Under the pieces are notes generated by a model that had not been told where the DNA came from, made no database searches, and was given only the letters and a program-made list of their open reading frames with translations. Positions 33,221-41,731 of a DNA stretch of 64,000 nucleotides are shown here, in pieces. Numbering within the stretch: position 1 is the stretch's first letter; each line of letters begins with the position of its first letter. Source of the stretch: Haloarcula limicola (GTDB taxonomy: Archaea > Halobacteriota > Halobacteria > Halobacteriales > Haloarculaceae); the NCBI RefSeq assembly GCF_010119205.1, contig NZ_WRXM01000001.1, positions 372,001 through 436,000 on the forward strand. The letters are read 5' to 3'. Both the position numbers and the translations under genes were made by a program.

Positions 33221-33288
33221 AAAAAGTTTCCGGCACGACTCCGACCCAGAGCATGGGCTATTAAGCCCTACCACTCGGAGATGGAGGT

Positions 33289-33927
33289 ATGAAGAACATC
33301 GACGATCTCGTCGAAAGCGCCGCGGACCTCGCGGAGCGGGGTCTCTCCAAGGGGGAGATCGCGGACGAACTGAACGTCTCCCGGGAGACGGCGAGTTGGC
33401 TCGTAGAGCGCAGCGGGACCGGTACCGAACCGAAGGCCGCGCCGACCGGCGGCCCCCACGACATCCACGTCGACTGGTCCGCCATCGGCCGCGACAGCAG
33501 CCGTCTCCACCACGTCGGGAGCGCGATGGCCGACCTCCTCTCGAAGCAGGGCGAAGACGTCGACCTGACCATCGGCATCGAGAAGGCCGGCGCGCCGATC
33601 GCGACGACCGTGGCCCGGGAACTCGATACGGACCTCGGGACGTACGCGCCGACGAAACACCAGTGGGACGACGACGACAGCGGCACGAGCGACGGGACGT
33701 TCTCCCGGAACTTCGCGCAGATCCGCAACCGCGACTGCTACGTCGTCGACGACACCATCACCAGCGGAAGTACGATGACCGAAACCGTCGAAGCCATCCG
33801 CGAGCAGGGCGGCAACCCCGTCGCCTGCGTCGTGCTGGCCGACAAGCGCGGCCTCGAGGACGTGCGGGGCGTCCCGGTGTACTCGCTCCTGCAGGTCATC
33901 CGCGTCGGCAGCGACGACGACGAGTAG
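33289..33927 (+). CDS. gfcR: GfcR, orotate-phosphoribosyltransferase-like regulator of sugar catabolism
   Basis: A 212-residue protein with an N-terminal helix-turn-helix (GLSKGEIADELNVSRETASW) fused to a type I phosphoribosyltransferase domain (the PRPP loop is CYVVDDTITSGSTMTET). This is the layout of GfcR, known in Haloferax volcanii as an activator of glucose and fructose catabolic genes. It shares no enzymatic pathway with pyrimidine synthesis. Its promoter has a sugar-island palindrome. The surrounding alpha-glucosidases, glucose dehydrogenase and gluconate dehydratase are the kind of genes it would control; a phosphorylated sugar intermediate is the presumed ligand. Confidence 0.92.
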   Translation: MKNIDDLVESAADLAERGLSKGEIADELNVSRETASWLVERSGTGTEPKAAPTGGPHDIHVDWSAIGRDSSRLHHVGSAMADLLSKQGEDVDLTIGIEKAGAPIATTVARELDTDLGTYAPTKHQWDDDDSGTSDGTFSRNFAQIRNRDCYVVDDTITSGSTMTETVEAIREQGGNPVACVVLADKRGLEDVRGVPVYSLLQVIRVGSDDDE

Positions 33928-34006
33928 CGTCGGAAGGGCCGGAATACGTCTCTACCGGACGGTTTTCGGGTGTATAGCGGTAAATTCCACCGACAGCTGC
34001 GGCGCT

Positions 34007-35728
34007 CTATCGACTGCGGTCGTAGATTCGCGCCTCGTAGGGGGCAAGCGTCGTCGCCGATGCGTTCCGGTCGTCGTAGTTCCCGAACACCACGCGGCCG
34101 TCGGCGTCGAGGACGTCTCCCAGTCGCTCGCGTTCGCGTTGCCAGTTCAGGACGACGAGCATCGACGCCGATCCCAGCGTCCGCCGGTGGGCCCAGACGT
34201 CCGGGTGTGACTCGTCGGGCAGGACGTACTCCGTTTCGCCGTAGACGAGGACGTCCCGCGCCTCTCGCAGGGCGATGAGGTCGCGGTAGTAGTGATAGAC
34301 CGAATCGGAATCGGCCACCGCGCGGTCCGCGTTGACCAGCGGGTAGTCGTCGTTGACCTGAATCCACGGGTCGCCGTCGGTGAAGCCGGCGTGCTCCGAA
34401 TCGTCCCACTGCATCGGCGTGCGGGCGTTGTCCCGCGACCGATTGCGGACGAAGGGAGCGACGGTCTCGTAGGGAACCCCGTGTTCCGACAGCAGGCGGT
34501 CCACCTGTCCGCGGGCTTCGACGTCGCGGATGTCCTCCGGACTGTCCCAGTCGGCGTTCGTCATCCCGATCTCGTCGCCCTGGTAGAGGAACGGCGTCGC
34601 CTGCTGTGTGAGGAGGAACGTCGCCAGCAGTTTCCCGGACTCGCGGCGGTACTCGTCGTCGTCGCCGAACCGAGAGACGAGGCGAGTCTGGTCGTGGCTG
34701 CCCATGTACAGGCAGTTCCACCAGTCGCCGACGCCCTCGTCCCAATATCGGATGGCCTCCTGCAGGTCCGCGAGGTCCATCTCGTTGAGCATCGCGTCGA
34801 GGTCCGCGTCGTCCGTCGTCGCGAGCGCCTCGGTCCCCACGTAGTCGGGGCTCCACTTCCCTCCGGGGCCGTAGGTCACGTCCATGTGGTCGAAGTGGAC
34901 CACCACGTCGACGCCGTCCTCGTAGTACTTCTTGGCCTCCTCGGGGTCCGCACCCGGCGTCTCGCCGATGAGAAGCACGTCGTAGTCGCCGTAGGTCTCG
35001 GCGGCCATCTCCCGCATGAACTCGTGGATTCTGGGGCCGTTGAAGTACAGGTCCATGTCGAACCAGTCGTCGCCGGCGTCGGCGTCGGGCAGCCCGTCCG
35101 GTTTCGAGATACAGGAGATGGCGTCCATCCGGAAACCGTCGATGCCCTTCTCGAGCCAGAAGTTCATCATGTCGTAGACGGCTTCTCGGACGGCGGGGTT
35201 CTCCCAGTTGAGGTCCGGTTGCTTCTCGTCGAAGAGGTGGAGGTACCACGCGCCGCGCGCCTCGTCGTAGGTCCACGCCGGGCCGCCGAACAGCGAAATC
35301 CAGTTGTTCGGCGGCTCCGTCGGGTCGCCGTCGCGCCAGATGTACCAGTCGTCTCGCCCGCCGCTCGGGTCGCGAGACTCCCGGAACCACGCGTGCTCGT
35401 CGGAGGTGTGGTTCACGACGAGGTCCATCACGATGCGCATCCCGCGGTCGTGGAGCGCGTCGCGGAGGCGCTCCCAGTCGGCCATCGTCCCCATCTCGTC
35501 CATGATCGCCCGGTAGTCGCGGATGTCGTAGCCCATGTCGGCGTTGGGCGAGTCGTACACCGGACAGAGCCACACCACGTCGACGCCGAGTTCGTCGAGG
35601 TAATCGACGCGTTCGTGTACCCCTCGGAGGTCCCCGATGCCGTCCCCGTCGCTGTCGGCGAAACTCCGCGGATAGATCTGGTAGACGACGGCTTCTTTCC
35701 ACCATTCGCGGTCGATGTCAGTACTCAT
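34007..35728 (-). CDS. Alpha-glucosidase, GH13 (GH13_31-like), probable alpha-1,4 preference
   Basis: A 573-residue cytoplasmic GH13 hydrolase. The conserved regions are MDLVVNHTSDEH (I), GFRMDAISCISKPDG with nucleophile Asp (II), LLIGETPG with acid/base Glu (III), and YMGSHDQTRLV (IV). Region V reads QPDLNWENP, the oligo-1,6-glucosidase subfamily signature. The residue after the nucleophile is Ala, where alpha-1,6 enzymes have Val; Ala or Thr is linked to alpha-1,4 preference, so maltose-like substrates are likely. It has no signal peptide and its own TATA element (minus strand 35748-35758), and is convergent with gfcR. Confidence 0.93.
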   Translation of the reverse strand: MSTDIDREWWKEAVVYQIYPRSFADSDGDGIGDLRGVHERVDYLDELGVDVVWLCPVYDSPNADMGYDIRDYRAIMDEMGTMADWERLRDALHDRGMRIVMDLVVNHTSDEHAWFRESRDPSGGRDDWYIWRDGDPTEPPNNWISLFGGPAWTYDEARGAWYLHLFDEKQPDLNWENPAVREAVYDMMNFWLEKGIDGFRMDAISCISKPDGLPDADAGDDWFDMDLYFNGPRIHEFMREMAAETYGDYDVLLIGETPGADPEEAKKYYEDGVDVVVHFDHMDVTYGPGGKWSPDYVGTEALATTDDADLDAMLNEMDLADLQEAIRYWDEGVGDWWNCLYMGSHDQTRLVSRFGDDDEYRRESGKLLATFLLTQQATPFLYQGDEIGMTNADWDSPEDIRDVEARGQVDRLLSEHGVPYETVAPFVRNRSRDNARTPMQWDDSEHAGFTDGDPWIQVNDDYPLVNADRAVADSDSVYHYYRDLIALREARDVLVYGETEYVLPDESHPDVWAHRRTLGSASMLVVLNWQRERERLGDVLDADGRVVFGNYDDRNASATTLAPYEARIYDRSR

Positions 35729-35804
35729 GGCCCTCGTGAGTGGGATTGTATATCATGACCCTCTCGTAGCCGGACACTCGTCCGGTCGGAACAAAAAGGC
35801 ACGC

Positions 35805-37529
35805 TCAACGAAGCTCGTAGACGCGGGCCTCGTACGGCGCGAGCGTGACCGTCGTCGGGTCGTCGTCGTCCCGGTCGTAGTTCGACAGCAGGAGCGACGC
35901 CGTCTCGAATTTGACCGGGACCTCGACGGTCTCCTCGTCGCCGAAGAAGTTGAGGACGACGAGCAGCCGTTCGGTCCCCTCGGCCGTACCGAGCGTTCGC
36001 GTGTAGACGTAGACCGACTCGTGGTCGGGCAGGAGGTCGCAGTAGTCCCCGTAGACCAGCGCGTCGTGGCTGTCCCGTAAGTCGAGGAGGTCCCGATAGT
36101 AGTTGAGGACGGAGTCGGGGTCGTCCTCGGCGTCGCCGACGTTGACCTCGTCGTAGTTCGGATTGACCTGAATCCACGGGTCGCCCTCCGTGAACCCGGC
36201 GTTCTCGGAGGGCTCCCACTGCATCGGCGTGCGGGCGTTGTCCCGGGACCGATAGGAGATGGTGTCCTGGATGTCGGTGTACTCGTCGTAGTCGTCGGTT
36301 TCCAGCAGCGCCTTCGCGTGGTTGATGGCGTCGACGTCCCGCATGTCGGCGATCGACGTCCACGGGGAGTTGGTCATCCCGAGTTCCTGTCCCTGATAGA
36401 TGTAGGGCGTCCCCGAGAGCGTCAGCGAGAACGTCCCGAGCAGTTTCGCCGACTCCCGGCGGTAGTTGACCGGGTCGCCGTACCGGGAGACGACGCGCGG
36501 CTGGTCGTGGTTCTCCCAGTAGATGGCGTTCCACCCCTCCTCCGCCAGGCCGTTCTGCCAGCGGCTCGTGATCTCTTTCAGCTCCTCGAGGTCCCACTCC
36601 CCGATCGCCCAGCGCTGGTTCTCCGCGTAGTCGAGCTTGGTGTGCTGGAAGTGAAACGCCATGTCCAGCGGGCCGTCGGTACCCGTGTACGACTTCGCCT
36701 GCTCGACGCTCAGCTGGGGCATCTCGCCGACGGTCATCACGTCGTAGTTCGAGAGCACCTGCTCGTCCATCGCGTCCAGATACTCCGTTATCCGCGGGCC
36801 GTCGATGAAGTGCTCGGAGCCGACCCACTCGCTGTCCGGGTCGCCGTCGGGCAGCCCGTCGGCCTTCGAGAGCAGGTTGATGACGTCCATCCGGAAGCCG
36901 TCGATCCCCTTCTCCAGCCACCACTCGATGGTCTCGAAGACGTCCCGCCGAACCGCCTCGTTCTCCCAGTTGAGGTCCGGCTGGGAGGTGTCGTAGAGGT
37001 GGAGGTAGTACGCCTCCCGTTCCTCGTCGTAGGTCCACGCCGAGCCGCCGAAGAAAGACTGCCAGTTGTTCGGCGGGCCGTCGCCGTCGCCTTCCCGCCA
37101 GATGTAGTAGTCCTCGTACTCGGGGTCTCCCCGCCGGGACTTCTGGAACCACTCGTGGTCGACCGAGGTGTGGTTGACCACGAGGTCCATGACGAGTTTC
37201 ATGTCGCGGGCGTGGATCTCCGAGAGCAGTTCCTCCCAGTCGTCCATGGTCCCGTACTCGTCGTCGATAGACTGGTAGTCGCTGATGTCGTAGCCGTTGT
37301 CCCGTTGGGGGGAGTCGTAGATCGGGTTGAGCCAGATGACGTCCGCACCCAGCGACGACACGTAGTCGAGGCGGTTGATGAGCCCCGGCAGGTCGCCGAA
37401 GCCGTCGCCGTCGCTGTCGGCGAAGCTCCGCGGGTAGATCTGGTAGACGACCGCCTCCTTCCACCACGCTCGCTCGTCGTCCGCTACTCCCCCGTTGGTT
37501 CGTGTTTCGTACGTTGTCATCTCTATCAC
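35805..37529 (-). CDS. Alpha-glucosidase, GH13 (oligo-1,6-glucosidase-like)
   Basis: A 574-residue paralogue of the 34007 and 37526 enzymes. Region I is MDLVVNHTSVDH, region II GFRMDVINLLSKADG with Val after the catalytic Asp, region III VMTVGEMPQLS, region IV YWENHDQPRVV, and region V QPDLNWENE. Val at the +1 position is associated with alpha-1,6 (isomaltose-type) or broad activity. The ATG overlaps the stop of the upstream 37526 gene (37526-37529), so the two are co-translated. A slightly later ATG (MTTYET) is another start. Confidence 0.92.
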   Translation of the reverse strand: MIEMTTYETRTNGGVADDERAWWKEAVVYQIYPRSFADSDGDGFGDLPGLINRLDYVSSLGADVIWLNPIYDSPQRDNGYDISDYQSIDDEYGTMDDWEELLSEIHARDMKLVMDLVVNHTSVDHEWFQKSRRGDPEYEDYYIWREGDGDGPPNNWQSFFGGSAWTYDEEREAYYLHLYDTSQPDLNWENEAVRRDVFETIEWWLEKGIDGFRMDVINLLSKADGLPDGDPDSEWVGSEHFIDGPRITEYLDAMDEQVLSNYDVMTVGEMPQLSVEQAKSYTGTDGPLDMAFHFQHTKLDYAENQRWAIGEWDLEELKEITSRWQNGLAEEGWNAIYWENHDQPRVVSRYGDPVNYRRESAKLLGTFSLTLSGTPYIYQGQELGMTNSPWTSIADMRDVDAINHAKALLETDDYDEYTDIQDTISYRSRDNARTPMQWEPSENAGFTEGDPWIQVNPNYDEVNVGDAEDDPDSVLNYYRDLLDLRDSHDALVYGDYCDLLPDHESVYVYTRTLGTAEGTERLLVVLNFFGDEETVEVPVKFETASLLLSNYDRDDDDPTTVTLAPYEARVYELR

Positions 37530-39190
37530 TCCAGTTCGTAGACGCGGGCTTCGTACGGTCGCAGCGTCAGAACGCCGTCGGTCGTCGGGACCTCGTCGTA
37601 GTTAGCGACGACGACCTCGCCCGCTCGTTCCGCGTGGTCGAGCGTCGCCACCGTCTCGGTGTCGTCGAAGTTCAGGACGACGAGCACCTCGTCGGTGCCT
37701 TCGTCCGTCGTGAGCGTTCGACGGTAGGCCCATAACTCTTCGTGGTCCGGTATCAGGAGCTGATAATCGCCGTAGACGAGGACGTCGTTCTCGTCTCGGA
37801 CGTCGACGAGGGTCCGGTAGTACTGCAGGATCGAGTCCTCGTCGCGCTCGGCCGCGGCGACGTTTATCTCATCGTGGTCGGGGTTGACCGCCAACCACGG
37901 TTCGCCGTCGGTGAAGCCGGCGTGCTCCGACTCGTCCCACTGCATCGGCGTGCGAGCGTTGTCGCGAGAGCGGGCGCGGACGATGTCCTGAACCTCCTCG
38001 AACGCGTCGATCTCGCCGGCCTCCATGGCCTCCTCGACCTTGCCGATCGACTGGAGGTCGTCGAGCTCGTCGAGGCTCGACCACGGGTAGTTGGTCATGC
38101 CGATCTCCTGGCCCTGATAGACGTAGGGCGTCCCCGAGAGCGTAAAGAGGAGCGTCGCCAGCAGCTTGCCCGACTGCCGTCGGTACTCGCCGTCGTCGGC
38201 GAACCGCGAGACGATGCGCGGCTGGTCGTGATTGGTGAGATACAGCGAGTTCCAGCCGTCGAGTTCGGTCTGCCAGTGGGACATGACCGCTTTCAGATCC
38301 GGCAGGTCCCACTCGGCGGGCGAGAGCCAGCGGTCGCCCACGTCGACGAACATGTGCTCGAAGTGAAACAGCATGTCCATCGGCCCCTCCGCGGAGACGT
38401 AGTCGCTCGCCGTCTCCACGTCGACGTCGACGCACTCGCCGACGGTCATCGTATCGTAGTTCTCGTAGGTCCGCTCGGCCATCTCCTCCAGATACGCCTG
38501 CGCGTTCGGCCCGTTGGCGAAGTGTTCGATGCCGGTCCAGTCCTGCTCGGGGTCGCCGTCCGGGAGACCCTCCGGCTTGGAGACGAGGTTGATGACGTCC
38601 ATCCGAAAGCCGTCGATCCCCTTCTCCAGCCACCAGTTCATCATCTCGTAGACGTCCTCGCGCACCTCGGCGTTGTCCCAGTCTAAGTCCGCCTGCGTCC
38701 GGTCGAAGAGGTGGAGATACTGCTCGCCGACCTCCTCGTCGTGCTCCCACGCCGACCCGCCGAACCCGCTCTTCCAGTTGTTCGGGGGCCCCTCGCCGTC
38801 GCGCCAGTAGTAGTACCCGCGGTAGTCGTCCTCGTCCTCGCGCGACTTCCGGAACCACTCGTGGTCGGTCGAGGTGTGATTGACCACGAGGTCCATGACG
38901 AGGCGCATGTCGCGGTCGTGGACTTCCGCGAGGAGTTCCTCCCAGTCGTCCATGGTCCCGTACGCCTCGTGGATGGCCCGGTAGTCGCTGATGTCGTAGC
39001 CGTTGTCCGCCTGCGGCGACTCGTAGACCGGATTGAGCCAGATGACGTCCGCACCCAGCGACTCGACGTGGTCGAGGCGATCGATGACGCCCTGTAGGTC
39101 GCCGACACCGTCGCCGTCGCTATCGTTGAAACTCTTGGGGTAGATCTGGTAGACCACCGCCTCCTTCCACCAGGTGCGCTCTCGGTCCAT
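37526..39190 (-). CDS. Alpha-glucosidase, GH13 (oligo-1,6-glucosidase-like), first gene of the pair
   Basis: A 554-residue GH13 enzyme. Motifs are MDLVVNHTSTDH (I), GFRMDVINLVSKPEG (II), TMTVGECVDVD (III) and YLTNHDQPRIV (IV). Region V is QADLDWDN, a divergent version of the usual QPDLN, which could shift specificity. It leads the two-gene unit with 35805 and has a strong-looking promoter: TATA near 39210-39222 with the sugar-island palindrome at 39236-39249 just upstream. All three alpha-glucosidases lack signal peptides, so they hydrolyse imported oligosaccharides inside the cell. Confidence 0.92.
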   Translation of the reverse strand: MDRERTWWKEAVVYQIYPKSFNDSDGDGVGDLQGVIDRLDHVESLGADVIWLNPVYESPQADNGYDISDYRAIHEAYGTMDDWEELLAEVHDRDMRLVMDLVVNHTSTDHEWFRKSREDEDDYRGYYYWRDGEGPPNNWKSGFGGSAWEHDEEVGEQYLHLFDRTQADLDWDNAEVREDVYEMMNWWLEKGIDGFRMDVINLVSKPEGLPDGDPEQDWTGIEHFANGPNAQAYLEEMAERTYENYDTMTVGECVDVDVETASDYVSAEGPMDMLFHFEHMFVDVGDRWLSPAEWDLPDLKAVMSHWQTELDGWNSLYLTNHDQPRIVSRFADDGEYRRQSGKLLATLLFTLSGTPYVYQGQEIGMTNYPWSSLDELDDLQSIGKVEEAMEAGEIDAFEEVQDIVRARSRDNARTPMQWDESEHAGFTDGEPWLAVNPDHDEINVAAAERDEDSILQYYRTLVDVRDENDVLVYGDYQLLIPDHEELWAYRRTLTTDEGTDEVLVVLNFDDTETVATLDHAERAGEVVVANYDEVPTTDGVLTLRPYEARVYELE

Positions 39191-39235
39191 AGTGCTGGCT
39201 AGTCTAATCCCCTACTTAAATCTGTGGCCTCTACA

Positions 39236-39249
39236 ACAACGGGTGTTGT
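39236..39249. promoter_or_regulatory. Sugar-island palindrome before the alpha-glucosidase pair
   Basis: Perfect ACAAC-GGGT-GTTGT about 14 bases upstream of the TATA element of the 39190 gene, the same spacing as at the 30425 promoter. Confidence 0.65.
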
Positions 39250-39276
39250 AAATGACATCCCGTACCAATGACCGGC

Positions 39277-40359
39277 TCAGCGAGAGAGCACGCCGTGGCG
39301 AGAGAGTTCGAGGTCGTAGCCGACGGCCGAGACGTCGCGAGTCGGCCACTCGCCCGTCTCTGAGAGCAGTTCGACACCCCCGCTCGTGACGAGATGGGTG
39401 TCCTCGCTCTTCGACCCCGCTATCGTCGGGTTGTAGGCGTATCCCTGTGGCACCGTCACGGGCGCGTCCCCGTCCGGCGTCGCGACCCACTCGCGGCCGG
39501 CGAACCCGGCCGCGCCGCCCTGGTGGTGGTTTCGCCACTCGCCGTCCCACCCGACGGCGTCGTAGGCGTCCCGAATCGCTTCGAACACGTCGGCGGCCGT
39601 GCCGCCGTCTTCGGCGACGGCTCGGGTCGCAGCGAGCGCCGTCGTCTCGACGCGCATCGCCTTCCGCGTCCGCTCTCCGAGCCACTCGGGCGGGTCGAAC
39701 GCCACCGTCCGCGTACAGCTGGTGTGCAAGCCGTCGCGCTGGGCAGTCACCGACAGCAGCGCGTACTCGCCCAGCGGTTCGTCCTTCGGTGTGTAGTGGC
39801 GATACCGCTGGGCGCGCGCGGCGCTCCCGACCAACGCCACCGGCGACTCGACGCCGCGAGCGAATAACTCGTGACGCAGGTCGGCGGCGACGGCTCGTTC
39901 GGTGTCGTCGGGACTCGCTCCCCGCGCCACGGACTCTATCGCCGCGGCGGCGTCGGCGCTCAGGTCGCGGTACCGCTCGATCTGGCGGTCGGTCAGCGGC
40001 TGGCGGAGTTCGCTCGCGTCGACCGACGCGAAGTCGGCCACGTCGAAGTCGGCCGCGGCCGGCGTCGGACTCACCGACGCGACCGCCTCGGCCAGCGACG
40101 TCTCGTACCACTCGAACGTCTCGATCGTGACCCCCTCGTTGAGCTCCTCGTCCCGGAGCCGACTCGCCTCGATGTTGTTCGTCACGACGGTCACGCCCTC
40201 GCCGTCGTAGCCCGCCGCGGCGACTCCCATCGTGCCCTCTCGATCGACGACGCTGTCGCCGCCGCCGGTCAGCCACGCGAACCCGTTCGGCCCCGCGAAC
40301 CACACCGCTCGCAGGTCGTTCTCAGCTAGATACGCATCGAGACGGCTAGTCAGTGACAT
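39277..40359 (-). CDS. M24 (pita-bread fold) family protein, probably non-metallo
   Basis: A 360-residue protein with the two-domain Xaa-Pro peptidase/creatinase layout: an N-terminal creatinase-like domain (LRAVWFAGPNGFAWLTGGGD) and a C-terminal pita-bread domain. Where active M24 peptidases have the two metal-binding Asp residues, this protein reads YALLSVTAQRDGLHTSCTRT, so both Asp positions are Ser. The His region (HHQGGAAGF) and the C-terminal SKSEDTHLV Glu remain. It therefore likely lacks the di-metal centre, like creatinase, and may hydrolyse a C-N bond or bind a ligand. It is preceded by 87 bases from the Gfo/Idh gene and has a separate 3' neighbour in the alpha-glucosidases. Confidence 0.8.
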   Translation of the reverse strand: MSLTSRLDAYLAENDLRAVWFAGPNGFAWLTGGGDSVVDREGTMGVAAAGYDGEGVTVVTNNIEASRLRDEELNEGVTIETFEWYETSLAEAVASVSPTPAAADFDVADFASVDASELRQPLTDRQIERYRDLSADAAAAIESVARGASPDDTERAVAADLRHELFARGVESPVALVGSAARAQRYRHYTPKDEPLGEYALLSVTAQRDGLHTSCTRTVAFDPPEWLGERTRKAMRVETTALAATRAVAEDGGTAADVFEAIRDAYDAVGWDGEWRNHHQGGAAGFAGREWVATPDGDAPVTVPQGYAYNPTIAGSKSEDTHLVTSGGVELLSETGEWPTRDVSAVGYDLELSRHGVLSR

Positions 40360-40446
40360 ACCGGCTCAAGCGAGGAGACGAGTGAAAAACCAATCGGCTG
40401 GCGACACGACTCGCCGTCGGTCGCGGCGTTCCGGGGCGACGGGGGG

Positions 40447-41556
40447 CTACTCGACGCCGACCCACTCGCGGCCGTCGTCGCTGCGCTCGACGGCGTCGAG
40501 CACGCGCTGGACGGCCAGCCCGTCGGCGAAACCGGGCTCGTACGCGCCGCCGTCGGCCACCGCCGAGAGGAACTCGTAGTTCTCGTGGACGAACGTGTGC
40601 TCCCAGCCGATGACGTGGCCCGGCGGCCACCAGTGGTCGAGATACGGGTCCTCGGGGTCGGTCATCAGGATCGTCTCGTACCCCCGGCCGTCCTCTCGCA
40701 GCAGTTCGAGCTCGTTCAGCCGTTCGAGCGAGAACCGCAGGCTCCCCTTCGTCCCCTCTATTTCGATGGTGTGGTTGTTCTTGTTGCCGTTGGCCATCCG
40801 CGTGGCCTCTAAGGTCCCCATCACGCCGTTCTCGAAGGCGACCTGCGCGGAGTAGGCGTCGTCCACCGTGACCGGTCGCGTTTCGTTTTCGTCCTCCAGC
40901 GGCCGCTCGTCCACGAACGTGCGCAGGTGGCCGCTCAGCTCCTCGATGTCGCCGACGAGGAACCGCGCGAGGTCGACGGTGTGCGCGCCGAGGTCGCCGA
41001 GCGCGCCGCTGCCGGCCATCTCCTCGTCGTTGCGCCACGACCACGGGGCCTCGGGGTCGGTCAGCCAGTCCTGCAGATACCGCCCGCGGAAGTGTCGGAT
41101 CTCGCCGAGTTCGCCGCTCTCTAACAGTCGCTTCGCGTACTGGATAGCCGGGATGAACCGGTAGTTGAAGGCGATGCCCGCCGGTACATCCGTTCCGGCC
41201 GCGGCGTCGGCCATCCGCTCGGCGTCGTCGAGCGTCGGAGCCAGCGGCTTCTCGCAGAACACGGGGGTCCCGGCCTCCAGCGCGGCGATGGACGGTTCGG
41301 CGTGAACGTGGTTCGGCCCGAGGTTGTAGAAGACGTCGACCTCGTCGATCACGTCCCGCCAGTCGGTCGCCGTCCGCGCGAAGCCGAGGCTGTCGGCCGC
41401 CTCGGCGAGCGCCTCCTCGTCGCGGCCGACGACGACCTCGCGGTTGAGCTCGGGCGCGTCGTCGAAGAACATGGGCAGCCGCGCGAACGCGTTCGCGTGC
41501 GCCTTGCCCATGAAGCGATACCCCAGTACGCCGATGTCGAGTGGTTCTGTCGTCAT
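40447..41556 (-). CDS. Gfo/Idh/MocA-family oxidoreductase
   Basis: A 369-residue NAD(P)-dependent oxidoreductase. The Rossmann start is LDIGVLGYRFMGKAHANAFA, the catalytic Lys is in TPVFCEKPLAPTL, and the substrate domain has GSGALGDLGAHTVDLARFLV (Asp-His). The ATG at 41556 gives MTTEPLDIG; the open frame extends further upstream through a duplicated start segment and a hairpin element (41524-41701), which is not plausible coding. It stands next to a xylose-isomerase-like protein in the same direction, a pairing often seen in inositol or 3-keto-sugar degradation. Confidence 0.92.
   Translation of the reverse strand: MTTEPLDIGVLGYRFMGKAHANAFARLPMFFDDAPELNREVVVGRDEEALAEAADSLGFARTATDWRDVIDEVDVFYNLGPNHVHAEPSIAALEAGTPVFCEKPLAPTLDDAERMADAAAGTDVPAGIAFNYRFIPAIQYAKRLLESGELGEIRHFRGRYLQDWLTDPEAPWSWRNDEEMAGSGALGDLGAHTVDLARFLVGDIEELSGHLRTFVDERPLEDENETRPVTVDDAYSAQVAFENGVMGTLEATRMANGNKNNHTIEIEGTKGSLRFSLERLNELELLREDGRGYETILMTDPEDPYLDHWWPPGHVIGWEHTFVHENYEFLSAVADGGAYEPGFADGLAVQRVLDAVERSDDGREWVGVE
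41524..41556. repeat. Duplicated start segment, copy A (start of the 40447 gene)
   Basis: 33-base segment encoding MTTEPLDIGVL on the minus strand, matching 41669-41701 except at a few bases near its start codon. It flanks a 112-bp insert together with copy B. Confidence 0.75.
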
Positions 41557-41604
41557 GCGTTCATTTCCGATTTTGGACTGCGAGCGAACGGAGTGAGCGA
41601 GCAG

Positions 41605-41665
41605 CCTTTTTCGCCCACGTTTTTGGGCCGAGCGGTGCGCGCTGCGCACCCGAGGCCGAAAAAGG
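41605..41665. repeat. Compact stem-loop element with nested inverted repeats
   Basis: Outer arms CCTTTTTCG (41605-41613) and CGAAAAAGG (41657-41665); inner hairpin GGTGCGC-GCT-GCGCACC (41634-41650). It is preceded by CGAGCGAACGGAGTGAGCGA (41581-41600), a motif I recall as common between haloarchaeal genes. The whole lies between the two 33-bp start copies. Confidence 0.6.
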
Positions 41666-41668
41666 TGG

Positions 41669-41701
41669 CAGTACGCCGATGTCGAGTGGTTCGTCAGTCA
41701 T
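41669..41701. repeat. Duplicated start segment, copy B
   Basis: The second copy of the 33-base start segment (encodes MTDEPLDIGVL), 145 bases from copy A. The ATG is at 41701 on the minus strand. Confidence 0.75.
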
Positions 41702-41731
41702 TGATGTCTGCAGGTGCTGTCTCTCCGCGCG

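Larger units (their letters stand above)
32904..33288. other. Spacer with a 10-bp hairpin and the gfcR promoter
   Basis: 385 bases. Features seen are the perfect inverted repeat at 32947-32968, the sugar-island palindrome at 33207-33220 and a TATA-like GGGCTATTAAGCCC at 33251-33264 about 30 bases before gfcR. Small frames occur (for example a minus-strand frame ending at 32907) but none has convincing coding character. Confidence 0.5.
41561..41701 (-). pseudogene. Remnant start of the Gfo/Idh gene followed by hairpin-element sequence
   Basis: A 46-codon frame that begins MTDEPLDIGVL, the duplicate of the N-terminus of the adjacent Gfo/Idh protein, and then continues into unrelated sequence (PPFSASGAQRAP to a TGA at 41561) encoded by a hairpin-rich insert. 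It ends five bases before the real gene's ATG. I read it as a former or duplicated start cut off by the insert, not a functional protein, although it could act as a leader peptide. Confidence 0.5.
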
